Source: Anastrepha obliqua (lineage: Eukaryota; Arthropoda; Insecta; Diptera; Tephritidae). Taken from it: a DNA stretch of 64,000 nt. Made by a program: the position numbers and the translations under genes. Location: assembly GCF_027943255.1 (NCBI RefSeq), contig NC_072897.1, forward strand, positions 21,762,044-21,826,043, written 5' to 3'. The notes below the pieces were generated by a model. It was not told where the DNA came from. It did no database searches and worked only from the letters and a program-made list of their open reading frames with translations. This document shows, in pieces, positions 52,731-63,960 of the stretch (position 1 is the first letter of the stretch; each line of letters begins with the position of its first letter).

Positions 52731-55235
52731 AAGTTCGTGCGTATTTTACACATAATTTCACTTTTGTACGATTTTTGCATACAAAAAATTATTCGCGGAA
52801 TATAACGGAACTGTCATATTTATATTTTCGTTGATATATTGTGCATTCAAGAGGTGATTTTAATCGCGGATAGAAGCACGTGTTGTTAAAAAATAAAATA
52901 GAATCTTTGAGCGCGTATAAGAGGCATATTTTGTATTTTTTTTTATAAAAGTGGTAAAAATGCAACAATTTCTGCTGCAGAAATAAACACTGTTCACGGA
53001 GAGGATACCGTGAATGTAAGGTAACCGAAGTGGTAACTGCGACGTCCTGAAGTCTTTAACTCCGACGCCTTGCAAGAACTCGTGGAGCTGAGCCAAATTT
53101 GGGAGTCGATATGATAGCTCAGAGGTTAAATTCATCGCATGGAACAGTTCAGGTGCCTGTGCCAGTTCAAAGTTGGGAAAATGGGTTCCGCATAGCCTTT
53201 CCGTCGCCAAACTTCAGCAGAGAGTGAATGTGTGTTCTCAGCTGCTACAACGGTTTGAAAATTAAAGTTTTTTGAACCGTAACGTTACTGATGATGAAAA
53301 ATGGGTCCTTTAGAATAGTCCTATCGCTTAAAGCCCTTCTACTGCCACTCCTCACAAAACACCTGACCCCAGCCTCACACCAGCATGGTCTGCGAAGAGT
53401 GCACAGCACCACAACGGCACTCACCGTCATAAACACCCAGGTAAACCGCGGACTAAACCAAAACTGCCGCTGCGAGAGGACTGTCCTAGTAGCGTTGGAT
53501 CTACAAAAGCCTTTCGATACAGTCAGCCACGCCACGCTACTAGATGACATTTTACAGGCGACACTCCCGCCAAGGCTGAAGAGGTGGACCGCGAACTACT
53601 TGAGTGGTCGTCACTCGTCGGTGATATTTCGAGACCAAACGTCAAAACAGAGAAAAATAAAACAGGGAATATCGCAGGGTGGTGTCCTTTCACCCTTGCT
53701 TTTTAATTTCTACATTTCGAAACTCCCCCAGCCACTAGAGAGAGTCTCACTGGTCTCCTACGCCGTCGACTGCACGATAATGGCGACGGGCAATGACATT
53801 GATGGCCTATGCTCCAAGGTAAATGACTACCTCGCCCACTTTTCTCGCTTCTTCACTGCGAGGAACTTACAACTTTCCCCCACTAAATCCACGGCGACCC
53901 TCTTCACCACCTGGGCAAATGAGGTCAAGCTGCAACTTAAGGTAAAAGTCGACGACACACCAATTCCGACGGTTAACAGCCCCAAAATATTGGGAGTCAC
54001 CTTTGACAGCTTGCTCTTCCTCTCCGCGCGCACAACCGCTATTGCAACGACAGTACAAAATCGCAACAAGGTCCTCAAGTCGCTTGCCGGCAGCACTTGG
54101 GGCGAAGACAAAGAAATGTTGCTGTCGACTTTCAAAGCAATAGGCCGACCAGTTCTTAACTATGCTGCGCCTGTCAGGTCGCCCGGAACCAGTGATAGTG
54201 GACGAAGCTCCAGACCGCGACAGGATGTCTCCTGATGTCCCCAATACAACACCATGCATGACGAGGCTCACATGCTTCCTGTAAAGGAGCATAACAAACT
54301 GCTCAGCAAGTTGTTTCTGCTAGGGTGTCACCGTAGACCTCTCCCATGCAAGCACCTGCTTGAGCCTGAGTTACCTCCCAGGTACATCAGGAGGCACTTC
54401 CTCAACTACGTGGACGAGATCCAGGACAAAACAGACAGACCACTCCAGGATCAGACAGTGTACAGCGTACGTTCTTAAGCTCCCGACCCCCGAATGCCGT
54501 TATCGGAGTCCAACCACCACCTATTGCAGACGAAGAGCTCCAGCTTCCCCGAGAGTCCCGCGTAACCTTGGCACAATTACGTTCTGGATAATATAGCAGG
54601 TTAAACTCCTACTTATCCAGAATCGACCCCGACATACTAAACATATGTCGGCATGTGAAGGCACCCCGCACGACACTAACCACCTTTTCACATGCCCCAT
54701 CAAACCCACTCATCTAATACCTCTCTCCCTCTGGACCCAACCCGTCGAAACCGCTAGTTTCCTGGGACTACCGTTAGATGAGCTAGACGAAGACGACCGG
54801 TGATTGCACTACACTGACAGGGCGAAGATACTGCTCACAACAACAACATAACTGCTGATTATTATTCCCATCAGCTATCAAAACTGAATGAGGCACTTAA
54901 TAAAAATCGACCGTCTTTAGTTATTAGACGCAAAGTTTTGTTTCACCACGACAACGCAAGACCTCATACCGCAGGGCAAACATTAGGCAAGCTGAACGAG
55001 TTCGGATGGGAGCTAATTCCGCATCCACCATACTCTCCGGATATTGCACCTTGTGATTATTAGCTTTTCCGTAGACTTCAGTCCCATATGAGTAAAAAGA
55101 ACTACTCCTCAAAAGAAGCTTTAAAACCGATAGGATATCGAAGCATATTTTGGCTCGAAGGACAAACAATTTTTTGAGCAGGGAGTTAAAAATTTGCCTA
55201 AACGTTGGGAACTGTAATTATGGTAATTATGTAAA
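52731..55235 (+). mobile_element. Mariner (same family as 24515-25610) split by a LINE
   Basis: The left part 52731-53305 starts AAGTTCGTGCGTATTTTACA and carries decayed HTH coding sequence up to the GDEKWVL-like region (DDEKWVL near 53290). The right part 54849-55235 resumes at TGCTGATTATTATTCCCATC and carries HHDNARPHTAG (second Asp), PHPPYSPDIAPCDY (third Asp region) followed by a stop, and the C-terminus. Against the other copy, about 135 bp between the two parts are missing. Many stops. Confidence 0.8.
53306..54848 (+). pseudogene. Jockey-superfamily LINE RT inserted in a mariner, active site mutated
   Basis: Open from 53306 to 54235: PLLTKHLTPASHQHGLRR, RTVLVALDLQKPFDTVSHAT (first RT Asp; the usual KAFD reads KPFD), RQRKIKQGISQGGVLSPLL-type sequence and LVSYAVDCTIMATGND, where the YADD active site is YAVD. 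It then has TPIPTVNSPKILGVTFDSLL. Shifted frames carry the C-terminus: LPVKEHNKLLSKLFLLGCHR (54260), YLSRIDPDI and a Cys/His motif near 54650 (CRHVKAPRTTLTTF region). The 3' tail is an ACAACAACAAC repeat (54836-54848). The endonuclease is absent (5' truncation). The loss of the first Asp of YADD would abolish RT activity. Confidence 0.8.
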
Positions 55236-55384
55236 GTGAATCTTGTATTGTACATATATTATTTAATTGGACATTATTTCGTTTATTTTAATTTTATCGC
55301 TTTTGACACTGGCCATTAAGCTATGTATATAAATCCTGACCAAATTGTTAAACAACATACTTAGTGTCAATGGGCAGATCTACC
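55236..55384. other. Short spacer, no gene
   Basis: AT-rich sequence between the mariner remnant and the Tc1 element. Nothing was recognised. Confidence 0.5.
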
Positions 55385-55682
55385 TACAGTTAGTAACATA
55401 AATGAAAATACAGGAGCCTGATTTATGGAATTGTTTGACGCTAACGCATTCCTTAATATGTTATCAAAATATTTTACACATGGTAATTGTGTACTGTATT
55501 TCAATTTACCTGTAAATTTTAGGTACCGTTATCCACGCTTTGCTTTGTGTTTGATGCCAGCGAAATTTATGTCACAAAAGTTAGCATCAGCAAACGATTG
55601 TTCAGTTAGCATAACATTTATTTTTACCTACTGATTAAAAAAGCTAAAGCTATTCAAATGAAATAATTGAAATGGGTATAGA

Positions 55683-55890
55683 AGTGGGCGGCCGCCGTAG
55701 CCGAATGAGTTGGTGCGTGACTACCATTCGCAATTCACAGAGAGAACGTCGGTTCGAATCTCGGTGAAACACCAAAATTAAGAAAAACATTTTTCTAATA
55801 GCGGTCGCCCGTCGGCAGGCAATGGCAAATGGTATTTCTGCCATGTAAAAGCTCCTCATAAAAATATCTGCCGTTCGGAGTCGGCTTGAA
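55683..55890 (+). mobile_element. tRNA-derived SINE, 3'-truncated, intact A and B boxes
   Basis: The head GCCGCCGTAGCCGAATGAGT holds the A box. GTCGGTTCGAATCTCGGTGA at 55749 holds a canonical B box (GGTTCGAATC). The body is shorter than in other copies and stops at GGCTTGAAACT, where Tc1 coding sequence resumes at once (TTTGCTACAGTTCAAAAG). The AT tail is missing and no clear duplication was found. Confidence 0.85.
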
Positions 55891-56800
55891 ACTTTTGCTA
55901 CAGTTCAAAAGATTGTGAATAAATATAAAAGTGCGGAAAGCGCCACTATTAAAGAGCGTTGTGGGCGTCGGCCGCTCTTAAGTCACAGAGAAAAAAGCTT
56001 AGTCGTACGGAAAATCAGGACAAACACCAAAATGAGTGGCCCCAAATCGAAATCTGAAGTTGAAAATGAGACTGGAAAACAATTTAGCCCCCAAACTATT
56101 GGTCGGGTTTTGTATAGTGCTGGTTATCATGTGCGCAATGTTAGGAAATAGCCCTTCGTGAGTAGTGTCAATCGGAGTAAACGGATTTCATTCGCAAAAA
56201 ATCATGAAAAATATGATCAAACGTTTTGAAACCAAGTCATATTTTCTGATGAGTGTAAGTTCAGTATCTGTGCCGCGAAAAAGTTTGGAGAAAAGCTAAC
56301 GCGGAATTGGATACAAACAATATGAACGGCACTGTGAAGCATGGAGGTGGCTCTATGATAGATTGGGTATGTATGGCTGTGAACGGGGTTGGAAACTTGG
56401 TATTTATCGAAAATATTATGGACCGATATGGTTATTTAAATATTTTGAAAAATAATTTAAAAGAAAGCGCTTCGAAATTGGGACTTGGAGCCACGTTTAT
56501 CTTCCAGCAGGATAATGACCCCAAGCACACATCCAAGTACGAGAGTAGCTGTTATACAATGTGCGAAAACAGTTGAAAACACCGCCACAGTCCCCGGATA
56601 CCAACCCAATCGAACATTTAGGGGAACATTTAAAGCGGAAAATGCGTAAACATCCGATTAGAAATAAGGAACAACTGAAAAAACCCCTTCAAGAGGAATG
56701 GAATAAAATACCACCAGCTGTAACTGAAAACTTGGTGAACACAATGCCATCACGACTTAAAGCGATTGGAGAATCTAATGGTTATCTTACCAAATGCTAG
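55891..56800 (+). pseudogene. Tc1-like transposase, frameshifted (DD34E type)
   Basis: The frame opens at the SINE junction with ATVQKIVNKYKSAESATIKE (HTH) and KMSGPKSKSEVENETGKQFS, ending at a stop near 56150. VIFSDECKFSI (first catalytic Asp, near 56240) and KHGGGSMIDWVCMAVNGVGN (usually SVMVWG) follow, then FIFQQDNDPKHTSK (second Asp, 56505). In the next frame come KQLKTPPQSPDTNPIEHLGE (catalytic Glu in NPIEHL, 56610) and IPPAVTENLVNTMPSRLKAI. The Glu third residue identifies a Tc1 rather than a mariner, and the spacing fits DD34E. The closest named relatives by motif are Bari/S-type Tc1 elements of flies. Two or more frameshifts disable it. Confidence 0.82.
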
Positions 56801-57086
56801 GATTTGATTTTAATTAATATTACGTTTTTGATTTCTCAAATTAATAATATGATGAACTGTATACTTACTTTTGAGACATAAATTTTTATAAGGTTCAATA
56901 TAAAAAGCTATAATTTTGGTCGTTTTTAAAATTTTCTCATTATTTGGATTAAATATGATTTTTGTATTTCATTCATGTAAATAAAACACAATTTTGTTAT
57001 AACTTAGGTTGTTTGAAGGAATCGATTGGGTGAAAATTGAAAACATGCCCTTTGTATACTTACGAGTACTTCTGTTACTAACTGTA

Positions 57087-57600
57087 TAAAATAAATGAAG
57101 ATCTAAAAACAACAAAACAATGTACGAATGAGTTGAAAGTTAGCTTATGTTTTTTATATATTAGTTTTGAAAAATTCGCTTGAAGAACGAAAAGAAATGT
57201 GACACATAAACGCATTAGATTTGCATTTTAATATATTTATATTTTTTTTATTTAAAACCATATCGCTGGGGTATCCGAGTTTTTTATTGAGCAACTGTAT
57301 ATACGCAAAGTTTTAGACCAGTCAAAAAGTCTGAAAAATGGAGACTGTGTACGTGTTCTAATTTTAGCCTTCCATATTTAATTTCTAACAAAACCGCAAA
57401 ACAGTTCAGCTCAGGTAAACGCCGGGTAAAGGCGTCTTTATATACATACATAGATACAGAGATGTGGTCTCGCAAGTTTTGATATTACTGATTCACCGAA
57501 AAACAAAGATTTACACGACTTAGTTCGACAGTTTGTTCCTTACTTACACACACATGCTTTACACGAAAAATTAAAAGTGAAAAAGCAGTGACAAAATAAT
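57087..57600. other. Spacer, no gene seen
   Basis: AT-rich. The ORF at 57284-57475 on the minus strand shows no family features. Confidence 0.45.
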
Positions 57601-57890
57601 GAAGGGCGCCAAACAGGTTCAGGCCTTAGATCCCGACGTGTACCTTTCGATCAATCCCACAAACCTAAATAAAAGAAATAGAATCAAGGACTTTGTTCCA
57701 CTTCCCGAAATAACATAAAATGATTAGCATTTTCCTCGATATCAGGTCGAAACTGCAGTTGAGCTAACAGTTGAAAAAATAAAGACCCTACCGTTTTACA
57801 ATGTATTCCAAATCGAAAAGTGTTTAAGATTTATAAGCCCGGAATACACCGAAGTAATAAAACTAAAATCCTCTCAGCCTTAAAGCAAAA
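57601..57890 (+). pseudogene. Unrecognised ORF, possibly LINE ORF1
   Basis: A plus-strand frame begins MKGAKQVQALDPDVYLSINP at 57601, reads LNKRNRIKDFVPLPEIT to a stop near 57715, and resumes as FPRYQVETAVELTVEKIKTL and FYNVFQIEKCLRFISPEYTE. Codon structure suggests real coding ancestry. Its position directly upstream of a LINE endonuclease/RT (58490 onward), separated only by a mariner fragment, suggests the ORF1 or N-terminal part of that LINE. No zinc knuckle or RRM is evident. The assignment is a guess from context. Confidence 0.3.
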
Positions 57891-58079
57891 CAAAGAATAA
57901 TAAATGCCACGTACATCGATTTAGTTCCTATGAAGATCACCTTATATTATACAAATTACTGAACTCAACCCAAGGCCGAATCTTCTCAAGAAAAATCGCA
58001 AATCTGACAGAAAACGAAAAGAAAAGTCGCATGCCACTTTTCCTTCAAACGCAGCATATGATGCATAAATGTTTTCGGC

Positions 58080-58474
58080 AAAGGAGATTCTCCAAAGATT
58101 CTATGAAATTTTTCTTTTGCAGAACGGAATCGATAACGCCCCTGATCACACATCGTTGCTTGTGCACGACTTTTTGGCAAACAACACACTAATGATACCA
58201 CAGCCACCGTGTTCCTCATATCTGGCCCCTGTGACTTTTTCTTGTTTCCGAAACTGAAGAGGCCCATGAAAGGACGAAGCTACGCTACGATTGACGAGAT
58301 AAAGAAGGGCATCGCGCTGAACAAGACAAAAAAAATGATTTTTTGAAGTGCTTCGAAGATTGAAGAAAACGTTGGCACAAGTGCATAATTTGAAGGAAAC
58401 AAAATAGATATTAATGAATAAATAAATAATTTTTGAAAAAACACAAAATTCGCGATACTTTTTGAACACACTTC
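58080..58474 (+). pseudogene. 3' half of a mariner (same family as 32611-33916)
   Basis: Coding remnants match the C-terminal half of the copy at 32611-33916: DNAPDHTSLLVHDFLAN around the second Asp, the phrase LAPVTFSCFRN in a shifted frame where SGPCDFFLFP once stood (third Asp), and FLKCFED. The right end AAAATTCGCGATACTTTTTG, then AACACACTTCGTA, closes it at 58474. The left TIR and N-terminal half are absent. Confidence 0.75.
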
Positions 58475-58489
58475 GTATACAAAGAAACC

Positions 58490-59838
58490 GACGCTAAAAT
58501 GGCATCAAATTTACTTGACGACATTCTTGACACAATCTCAGACCATCATCATCATATATCCGGGGACTTAAATATTCTAAACGTCATTCACTACAAAACT
58601 CTAAAAGCGGACTTAGGTTGGAGCAGTTTGCGAATCATCGGAACCTGGCTATATTAAGTGTTGGATCGCCTACACAGGAAATATATTGACATCAGTAAAC
58701 GAGACGATGGCGACAGCTGAGCTAGAAACAACATTCTCACGGAGTGATCATTTTTCAATTATCTTCCACAAAATAATTCCAAAAAGACAGGCAAATTTCA
58801 CGGGCAGGTACAAGGAAAGTAGAGCAAATAGGGATATTTTCAAACAAAAGACTGAACACATACATCGTCAAATCGAAGAATCTAAGAACATCAACAAAGA
58901 GGCAGCGCAAATGAAGAGGATCATGCGTACAATAAATCTGCGAATGAATTGATGCCAACACCCAAACAGCTAAGGCAAATGAACACGCCAGATTGGTTAA
59001 ACGCCCAAATAAGCCGGTTAATACACATCAAAAGTAAGAAGAGCTTGCAAGCAGAATCGTGGACAAACTTGCTTAACTCCTTTAGTCCATACTCAGACAA
59101 AAAAACGCTATGGAATAAGGTAAGAAAAATCAACTCAAGAGCATGCTCCACCTTGAGAATGGAAACATTCCACCCGATATCAATAGCAAACAATTTCGTA
59201 GAACTTTGGAGTAAGATAGAATCCAAGAAGAACTGAGCATGGAAATAATCTAAGAAAAATAACATTTTATTCTCGAAGGGCTACGAACCGAAGGACCACG
59301 ACTGGAAACATGGTACTGTTGCACGATTACCCAAACTCCAGAGAAGGATACCGCCCCAAATTCTTATTTCCAGTATTATGAAAACTCTTAGACAAGATCA
59401 TCTCTAAGAGGCTTTCGACTAAATACGGAAAGAGTACAATTAATGTTCAACACGCTTACACCATAGAATGCGGTGTGCACTCCATTTGCCACTTAATAGA
59501 ATCACACGTTGAATATTTAGAAAAAGTCTTCAACAGAGTCCTAGCATCAAAAGTTATACAAGAACTTAATGAATGGGGTGTTTCAAAAACAATGTTTAAG
59601 CTCGTACATTCATTTCTCACAACCAGAAGAATTACCGTCAAAACCGAGGAATTTCTAGCAATCATCGCAAAAAATGGAAATGGCATTCCACATGGGAAAC
59701 GCTTTCGGTACTGCTCTTTAACGTTAACGCAAATAATTAGGGAAAATTACTAAGAAATGAGCAAATAACCGGCTTAAAGTATTGTATATGGGTATCTACG
59801 CTGATGGTATTTTCGCCCTAGCTTCTGGAACGACAGAA
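58490..59838 (+). pseudogene. LINE endonuclease and RT fragment, decayed, YADG active site
   Basis: In order across shifts: DDILDTISDHHHHISGDLN (endonuclease GDLN, near 58550), SVNETMATAELETTFSRSDH followed by FSIIFHK (SDH motif, frame 58686-58952), and WLNAQISRLIHIKSKKSLQ (58995). Next are GYRPKFLFPVL (RT, near 59350), HAYTIECGVHSICHLIESHV (59455), KVFNRVLASKVIQELNEWGV (first RT Asp lost), AIIAKNGNGIPHGKRF (usually GIPQGS) and YADGIFALASGTTEE (59800, YADD mutated to YADG). The presence of a separable N-terminal part and motif style suggest an I/ingi-type LINE, but the clade is uncertain. Confidence 0.65.
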
Positions 59839-59839
59839 G

Positions 59840-62335
59840 AAGTGGTTGGTTGGTTTAATTAGTAATTCGTTTGGAATCCAATTAGCACTTCCGCACCATT
59901 TTGTTGCCACATCCTCGTTACAAACGTGTTTAAGGGTTATTTACAGCATTACTAATCCAGTCTGTGCGGTTCAGAAACCTTATTAGCTTGTTGGCATCCA
60001 AGACCCTAGAAAAGAAGTTGACGTTTATTTGTAGGTGGGCCATAACGTTTGCATGTTGTCTGGTCTCTTCATCAACAATCCGCGATTCGGAGGTATTTTA
60101 AGGAAATTATACTCTTTACTCCACTTAGTGGTGTGAATACCGATTCTGCCAGAGCGTTATTCATGTTCATCCATTTCTTCTTATTTTTCGTTACCTTCAA
60201 TGCACCGAAATCCCAGGACTCAGATTAAAGTAACTTTATGGTTTTCACTCAAGCTAATAAGGCTATTCCTACTTTGTTCCACCATCATATAGGTTGCTGT
60301 AGTTGAATCCAGTGCCTGGATTGCAGCTTGGCTATCCGAAAGAATAGCGATATTGCACTAAAAAGAGAAATCTACGATTAGTATCCTACAAACTTCCCCA
60401 ATTGCTAGTACTTCCGTCTGGAAGACACTGCAGGCATTAGAAAGACGTACAGATTTTTTTTATACCTCTCTGAGGTATACTGGGCTTTTCGGAATAAAAG
60501 ACTGGCGCGACCATAACTTTTTTGCTTCCAGTGACTCGCTTCCTTTAACCTAAATGAACTCATGGTTGCCATCTTCTTGATACGTAGATCTACCGGAATG
60601 ACATGATCTGATTGACCGTTATTGCACAGGCTGATTTTTGTATTTTGCCGGGTAATTTGATGTTGTATTCTCTTCCCAGAGTTAACCACCAAACTACCGA
60701 TCCATACGAGATAATTGGTCACATAATCGCCTTGTACAACCATAATGAATACTTGGGTTGAATATCCCATCTTCTTTCTAGCATACGTTTGCGATTTCTG
60801 TTTTCTTTACCCGTTCTTCAGTGTTTAATTTCCAGCTAAGTTTAGAGTCCAGAACTACCCCTAAGTACTTTACACTGGTTGAAAGTGAGAGTGTTTGCCC
60901 GTTAATACTTGCTAGGGTAAAAATTGATGCCTTACCTGTATATCTGGCTCCTTACCTAGGCTCTGTTTTACGCACGTTTCACGCTGTGGCCGAAGATTAA
61001 AGCTCGCCCAGCGCCCTTGGAATGATCCCACTGATCGTATTGGGACACAGTCCTGATGCCATTAGCACCACATCATTAGAGCAGGCAACCACTTTTACCC
61101 CACCTCCATTTGCAATAGTTTTATTAGGATTTTGCTAATCACACATAACCAAGGAAGTGGAGATAATACCAACCCCAGTGGGCTTCTATTGTGTGTGTCT
61201 TAAAGCCGTTCAAAGGTTTTTAAAAGGAAGGAGAAAAGACTAATTGGCCCTTTTACTTATCTTGGGTATGAAGATGACTCTAACAAGTTTCCAACTACAT
61301 ATTTAGAATATAACCTAAGTTTAGACACACTTTAAAAATTTCCATTAGCCATGATAGAATACTATCAAGAACTTCCCATAACATCTCAGGGCCTGAAAAT
61401 TTCAAAAGTTAAAACTATTTGATTGGTTATACAACTCTTTTGTGACTATTACATGGGCAAAATGCTGTGGGTCTTAGTGGCTCCGCCGGACTCTCCCTAC
61501 ATCGCTTTCGTGAGTGCTACATCTCGAACAATTAGTGTTTAAAAGAAGTTCTAGAGATTCTTCCGACGTAGAAGTCCAAGTATCATCTGGCCTCTTGACC
61601 GAAGAAGCTATTAAATGATCTTTAGTCCAAATACGGCTGAGCCTCGCAGAATCGCTGGTAGATTCGATCGAAGAACAAAAATCTCTCCAGCTCTCATTCT
61701 TGGTGGCCCTAGTTGCCTTCTTGTACTGTCTCCGACTTTTTCTGTGCAGTTGCCAATTACCTGTTGAGTAGCTGAAATTGAAGTTTTATTTGGCTTCTTC
61801 CCTTAATTTTGAGAGCTCATTGGTCCACCAAGGAGGATATGATTTTTTGCTATATTTAATTGGACAAGACGTTTTGTAGGGCCTATTAAATGTCTTCTTC
61901 AATGTTGTAACCTACCCTCAAGGTAATACTCCCTCTGTTACATACCGCCAGATTAGTATTAATTATAAAATCGTGAAAGGACTCACCTCGATCGTAGGTC
62001 TCTGAGCTGCCACATATAGCTTCGCGGGCGGTGCTAGGCAATCATGTGCCATGTAGATGGAAGCACGTATTATGCCTATACCGCCAGCGGCTGCCATTCT
62101 AACAGCCGCCACATCCTGTGAACTATATAATGGGATTAAAAATATATTCAAGTGTTTGGGACTACCTTGATTCCGTTTGTAGAACAGGTTATTGTTATTT
62201 CCAGTAAACTCCTTCACCTTCGCACCCAGGGTTCCTGGATTAAGGTGATGTCGACGTCCTCCTCCGCCAGGAAAACGATTACGTTGTCCGTTGCAGGTCC
62301 CGAGTGCTGCATATTTATCTAGACAACCTTCGGAC
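59840..62335 (-). pseudogene. LINE (I/R1/Loa group) from endonuclease start to 3' tail, RT mostly lost
   Basis: On the minus strand it starts MGPKVV near 62340, with VIVFLAEEDVDITLIQEPWV (endonuclease start, 62250) and DVAAVRMAAAGGIGIIRASI (frame 62217-61963). A linker SYPPWWTNELSKLREEAKKN is seen near 61810. Most RT motifs are unrecognisable from 61550 to 60950. A pre-RNase H block (frame 60770-60405; MATMSSFRLKEASHWKQKSY) is followed by RNase H ILSDSQAAIQALDSTTATYM (60330) and a C-terminus LDANKLIRFLNRTDW (59985). The 3' tail is a short ACCA repeat (about 59841-59853). Many stops. Confidence 0.65.
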
Positions 62336-62339
62336 CCAT

Positions 62340-63470
62340 TTTTTTATTTTTATTTTACTCTTTTTTTCTCGGGACAAACTAGGAAGTACGGCACTCAATC
62401 AACAGTACATCTATTGTACTGCACTGGGGTTCCCCTTTTAATTTTCTTTAAATTTATCCGACCTCCGAAGAAATCTGAGTAGATCTTGTGGTGCCTTCTT
62501 AACCCATCAGTGCCAGAGACCTCAATCCTGATTCGAGCAAAGGTCGGGCAGATGAACAGATGAACCGCTGTCTCATCCTCCTCTACATATCCTGGGCAGA
62601 GTGCTCTTTCTGAGATGCCTACCATTTCCATGTGCTTCGCCCATAGAAAGTGGCCCTTCATCAGTCCAACCAGCTGCCTACAGTCCTTTCTGCTTAATGA
62701 TAGGAGATCTGTGACAGTCGGTCGGACATGACAGGTAACATCAGTTTTGTCCATCTGCAGCCTATCTCAGCATGCCAAGCTTTCTTGTGAGTTGAAGTAG
62801 CCCGTTTGCTAAACGTAGCTTTGATGGCTGCAGAAGGGAGTGGCAGAACTCCTAACTAAAGAGTTGGAGGTCTCGTTACTCGTAATACTCACGTGTCCCG
62901 GGACCAACGTTAGCATCAGGATATTTTCTCTGCCGACATAATTCAGCGTGGATTTTCAGTACTCAACTACACTTTAAGTGGTTGGCAGGCTGTCTGAGGC
63001 CACTTGAAACACAGATGCGAGCATTCCAAAAGCAAAGTGTAGTTTTGTCTCGCCGGATTCCTCGTAGATAGCACCGCCCGAACCGTGCTCGCTCCTGGAG
63101 CCATCCGTTAAAATACGGATTTTCAGCTTTGATAGGCGTACTAAATTGGAGAAGGCGGGTGAACCATCCGACGTATGCGCAATTCTACTAGTCGTTCGAT
63201 GCTTTTTGGCATGAAAGAAGTCATACTGAGGGGCTTAAATTTTCGGAGCTGGTATAATCTTCTTTTGTAACTATAGGGTCCCCTAACTATAGCCGACCCT
63301 CACCATCCTCCAAGAGCGTGGTATACAGGCCAGTGCCAGGCTCAATTCTTTCAGCTCGACAGGATATATACTATCTGGTCCGGGCGACTTGTCGCTATAG
63401 CCGACTACACGAATAATCCCGCAAGCTTATCTCTGTCACCGTGAAGGGACGGTAGCTACAGGAACCGTCT
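62340..63470 (-). pseudogene. LINE RT start, RNase H and C-terminus (same family as 15003-16450)
   Basis: The minus strand reads SDKSPGPDSIYPVELKELSL and CIPRSWRMVRV (RT start, 63390-63300). A deletion follows, then ILTDGSRSEHGSGGAIYEES (RNase H Asp intact here, near 63115). The open frame 62754-62395 follows: VRPTVTDLLSLSRKDCRQLV, GLMKGHFLWAKHMEMVGISE and a zinc-finger-like CPGYVEEDETAVHLFICPTF, ending in the FFGGRINLKKIKRG block. It closes in an A-rich 3' end near 62345. It is the better preserved of the two family copies. Confidence 0.72.
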
Positions 63471-63477
63471 GAGCCAA

Positions 63478-63960
63478 TTATCTGGGAAAAACGTAAAAAC
63501 TGATAGTCTGAAAGAAAATACTAAGACAGTCCTCGTACCAAGAGTCTAAGATATCAACACATCCCACCACAAGAGTGGTCCCTTCCCGGTTGCTACCCTT
63601 AGTGTGCGAAAGGACTCGCCAAAGCCTCGTGCTATCGCCCGGATTCTGTGAGCGAAGGCAGGAAAGGACATCTGCTGTAGACAAGTCAGCATCCGGAATC
63701 CGGTCAATGGCTTTCCTGACGGGTGTGTTCTTTTCGCTGGGGGGCACGTTATAGACCCCGGTCCTGATCCGCTCGAAGTTGGTCAGAGACACGTTCGTCA
63801 CCTTTATGGTGCCGTCCTTTGTCTTATACCTCTTCGCGTTGTCCTCAGGACCGGAGCCAATAACCTGACGCATTAGTCGACTTTTGCCGCATTTGATTTC
63901 TGCATCAGTCAGTTAATGTTCACGCCCCAGTTTACCAATCACAGCCACAGGTCAGGAACC
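63478..63960 (-). pseudogene. LINE ORF1-type nucleic-acid-binding protein fragment
   Basis: The frame 63873-63478 encodes KDGTIKVTNVSLTNFERIRT, then VRKAIDRIPDADLSTADVLS and CLRSQNPGDSTRLWRVLSHT, followed by GTTLVVGCVDILDSW. The pattern (helix, 'ADVLSCLRSQNPG' element, then 'W+V' strand and 'LVVGVD') resembles the RRM-like/DUF4780-type domain of ORF1 proteins found with R1/Loa-group LINEs. It lies directly upstream, on the same strand, of the RT start at 63390, so it probably belongs to the same LINE. The gene continues towards the window edge. The domain call is from memory of the family pattern. Confidence 0.5.

Larger units (their letters stand above)
55385..57086 (+). mobile_element. Tc1-like transposon (Bari/S-like) with TIRs and TA duplication, carrying a SINE
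   Basis: TA at 55385-55386 is followed by CAGTTAGTAAC. The inverted GTTACTAACTG ends at 57084, followed by TA. The transposase remnant lies at 55900-56800. A SINE (55683-55890) is inserted in its 5' part. The short TIR and TA target are Tc1/mariner hallmarks. Confidence 0.8.

Noticed and set aside
57284..57475. Minus-strand 63-residue ORF
   Set aside because: No similarity pattern; lies in an AT-rich spacer.
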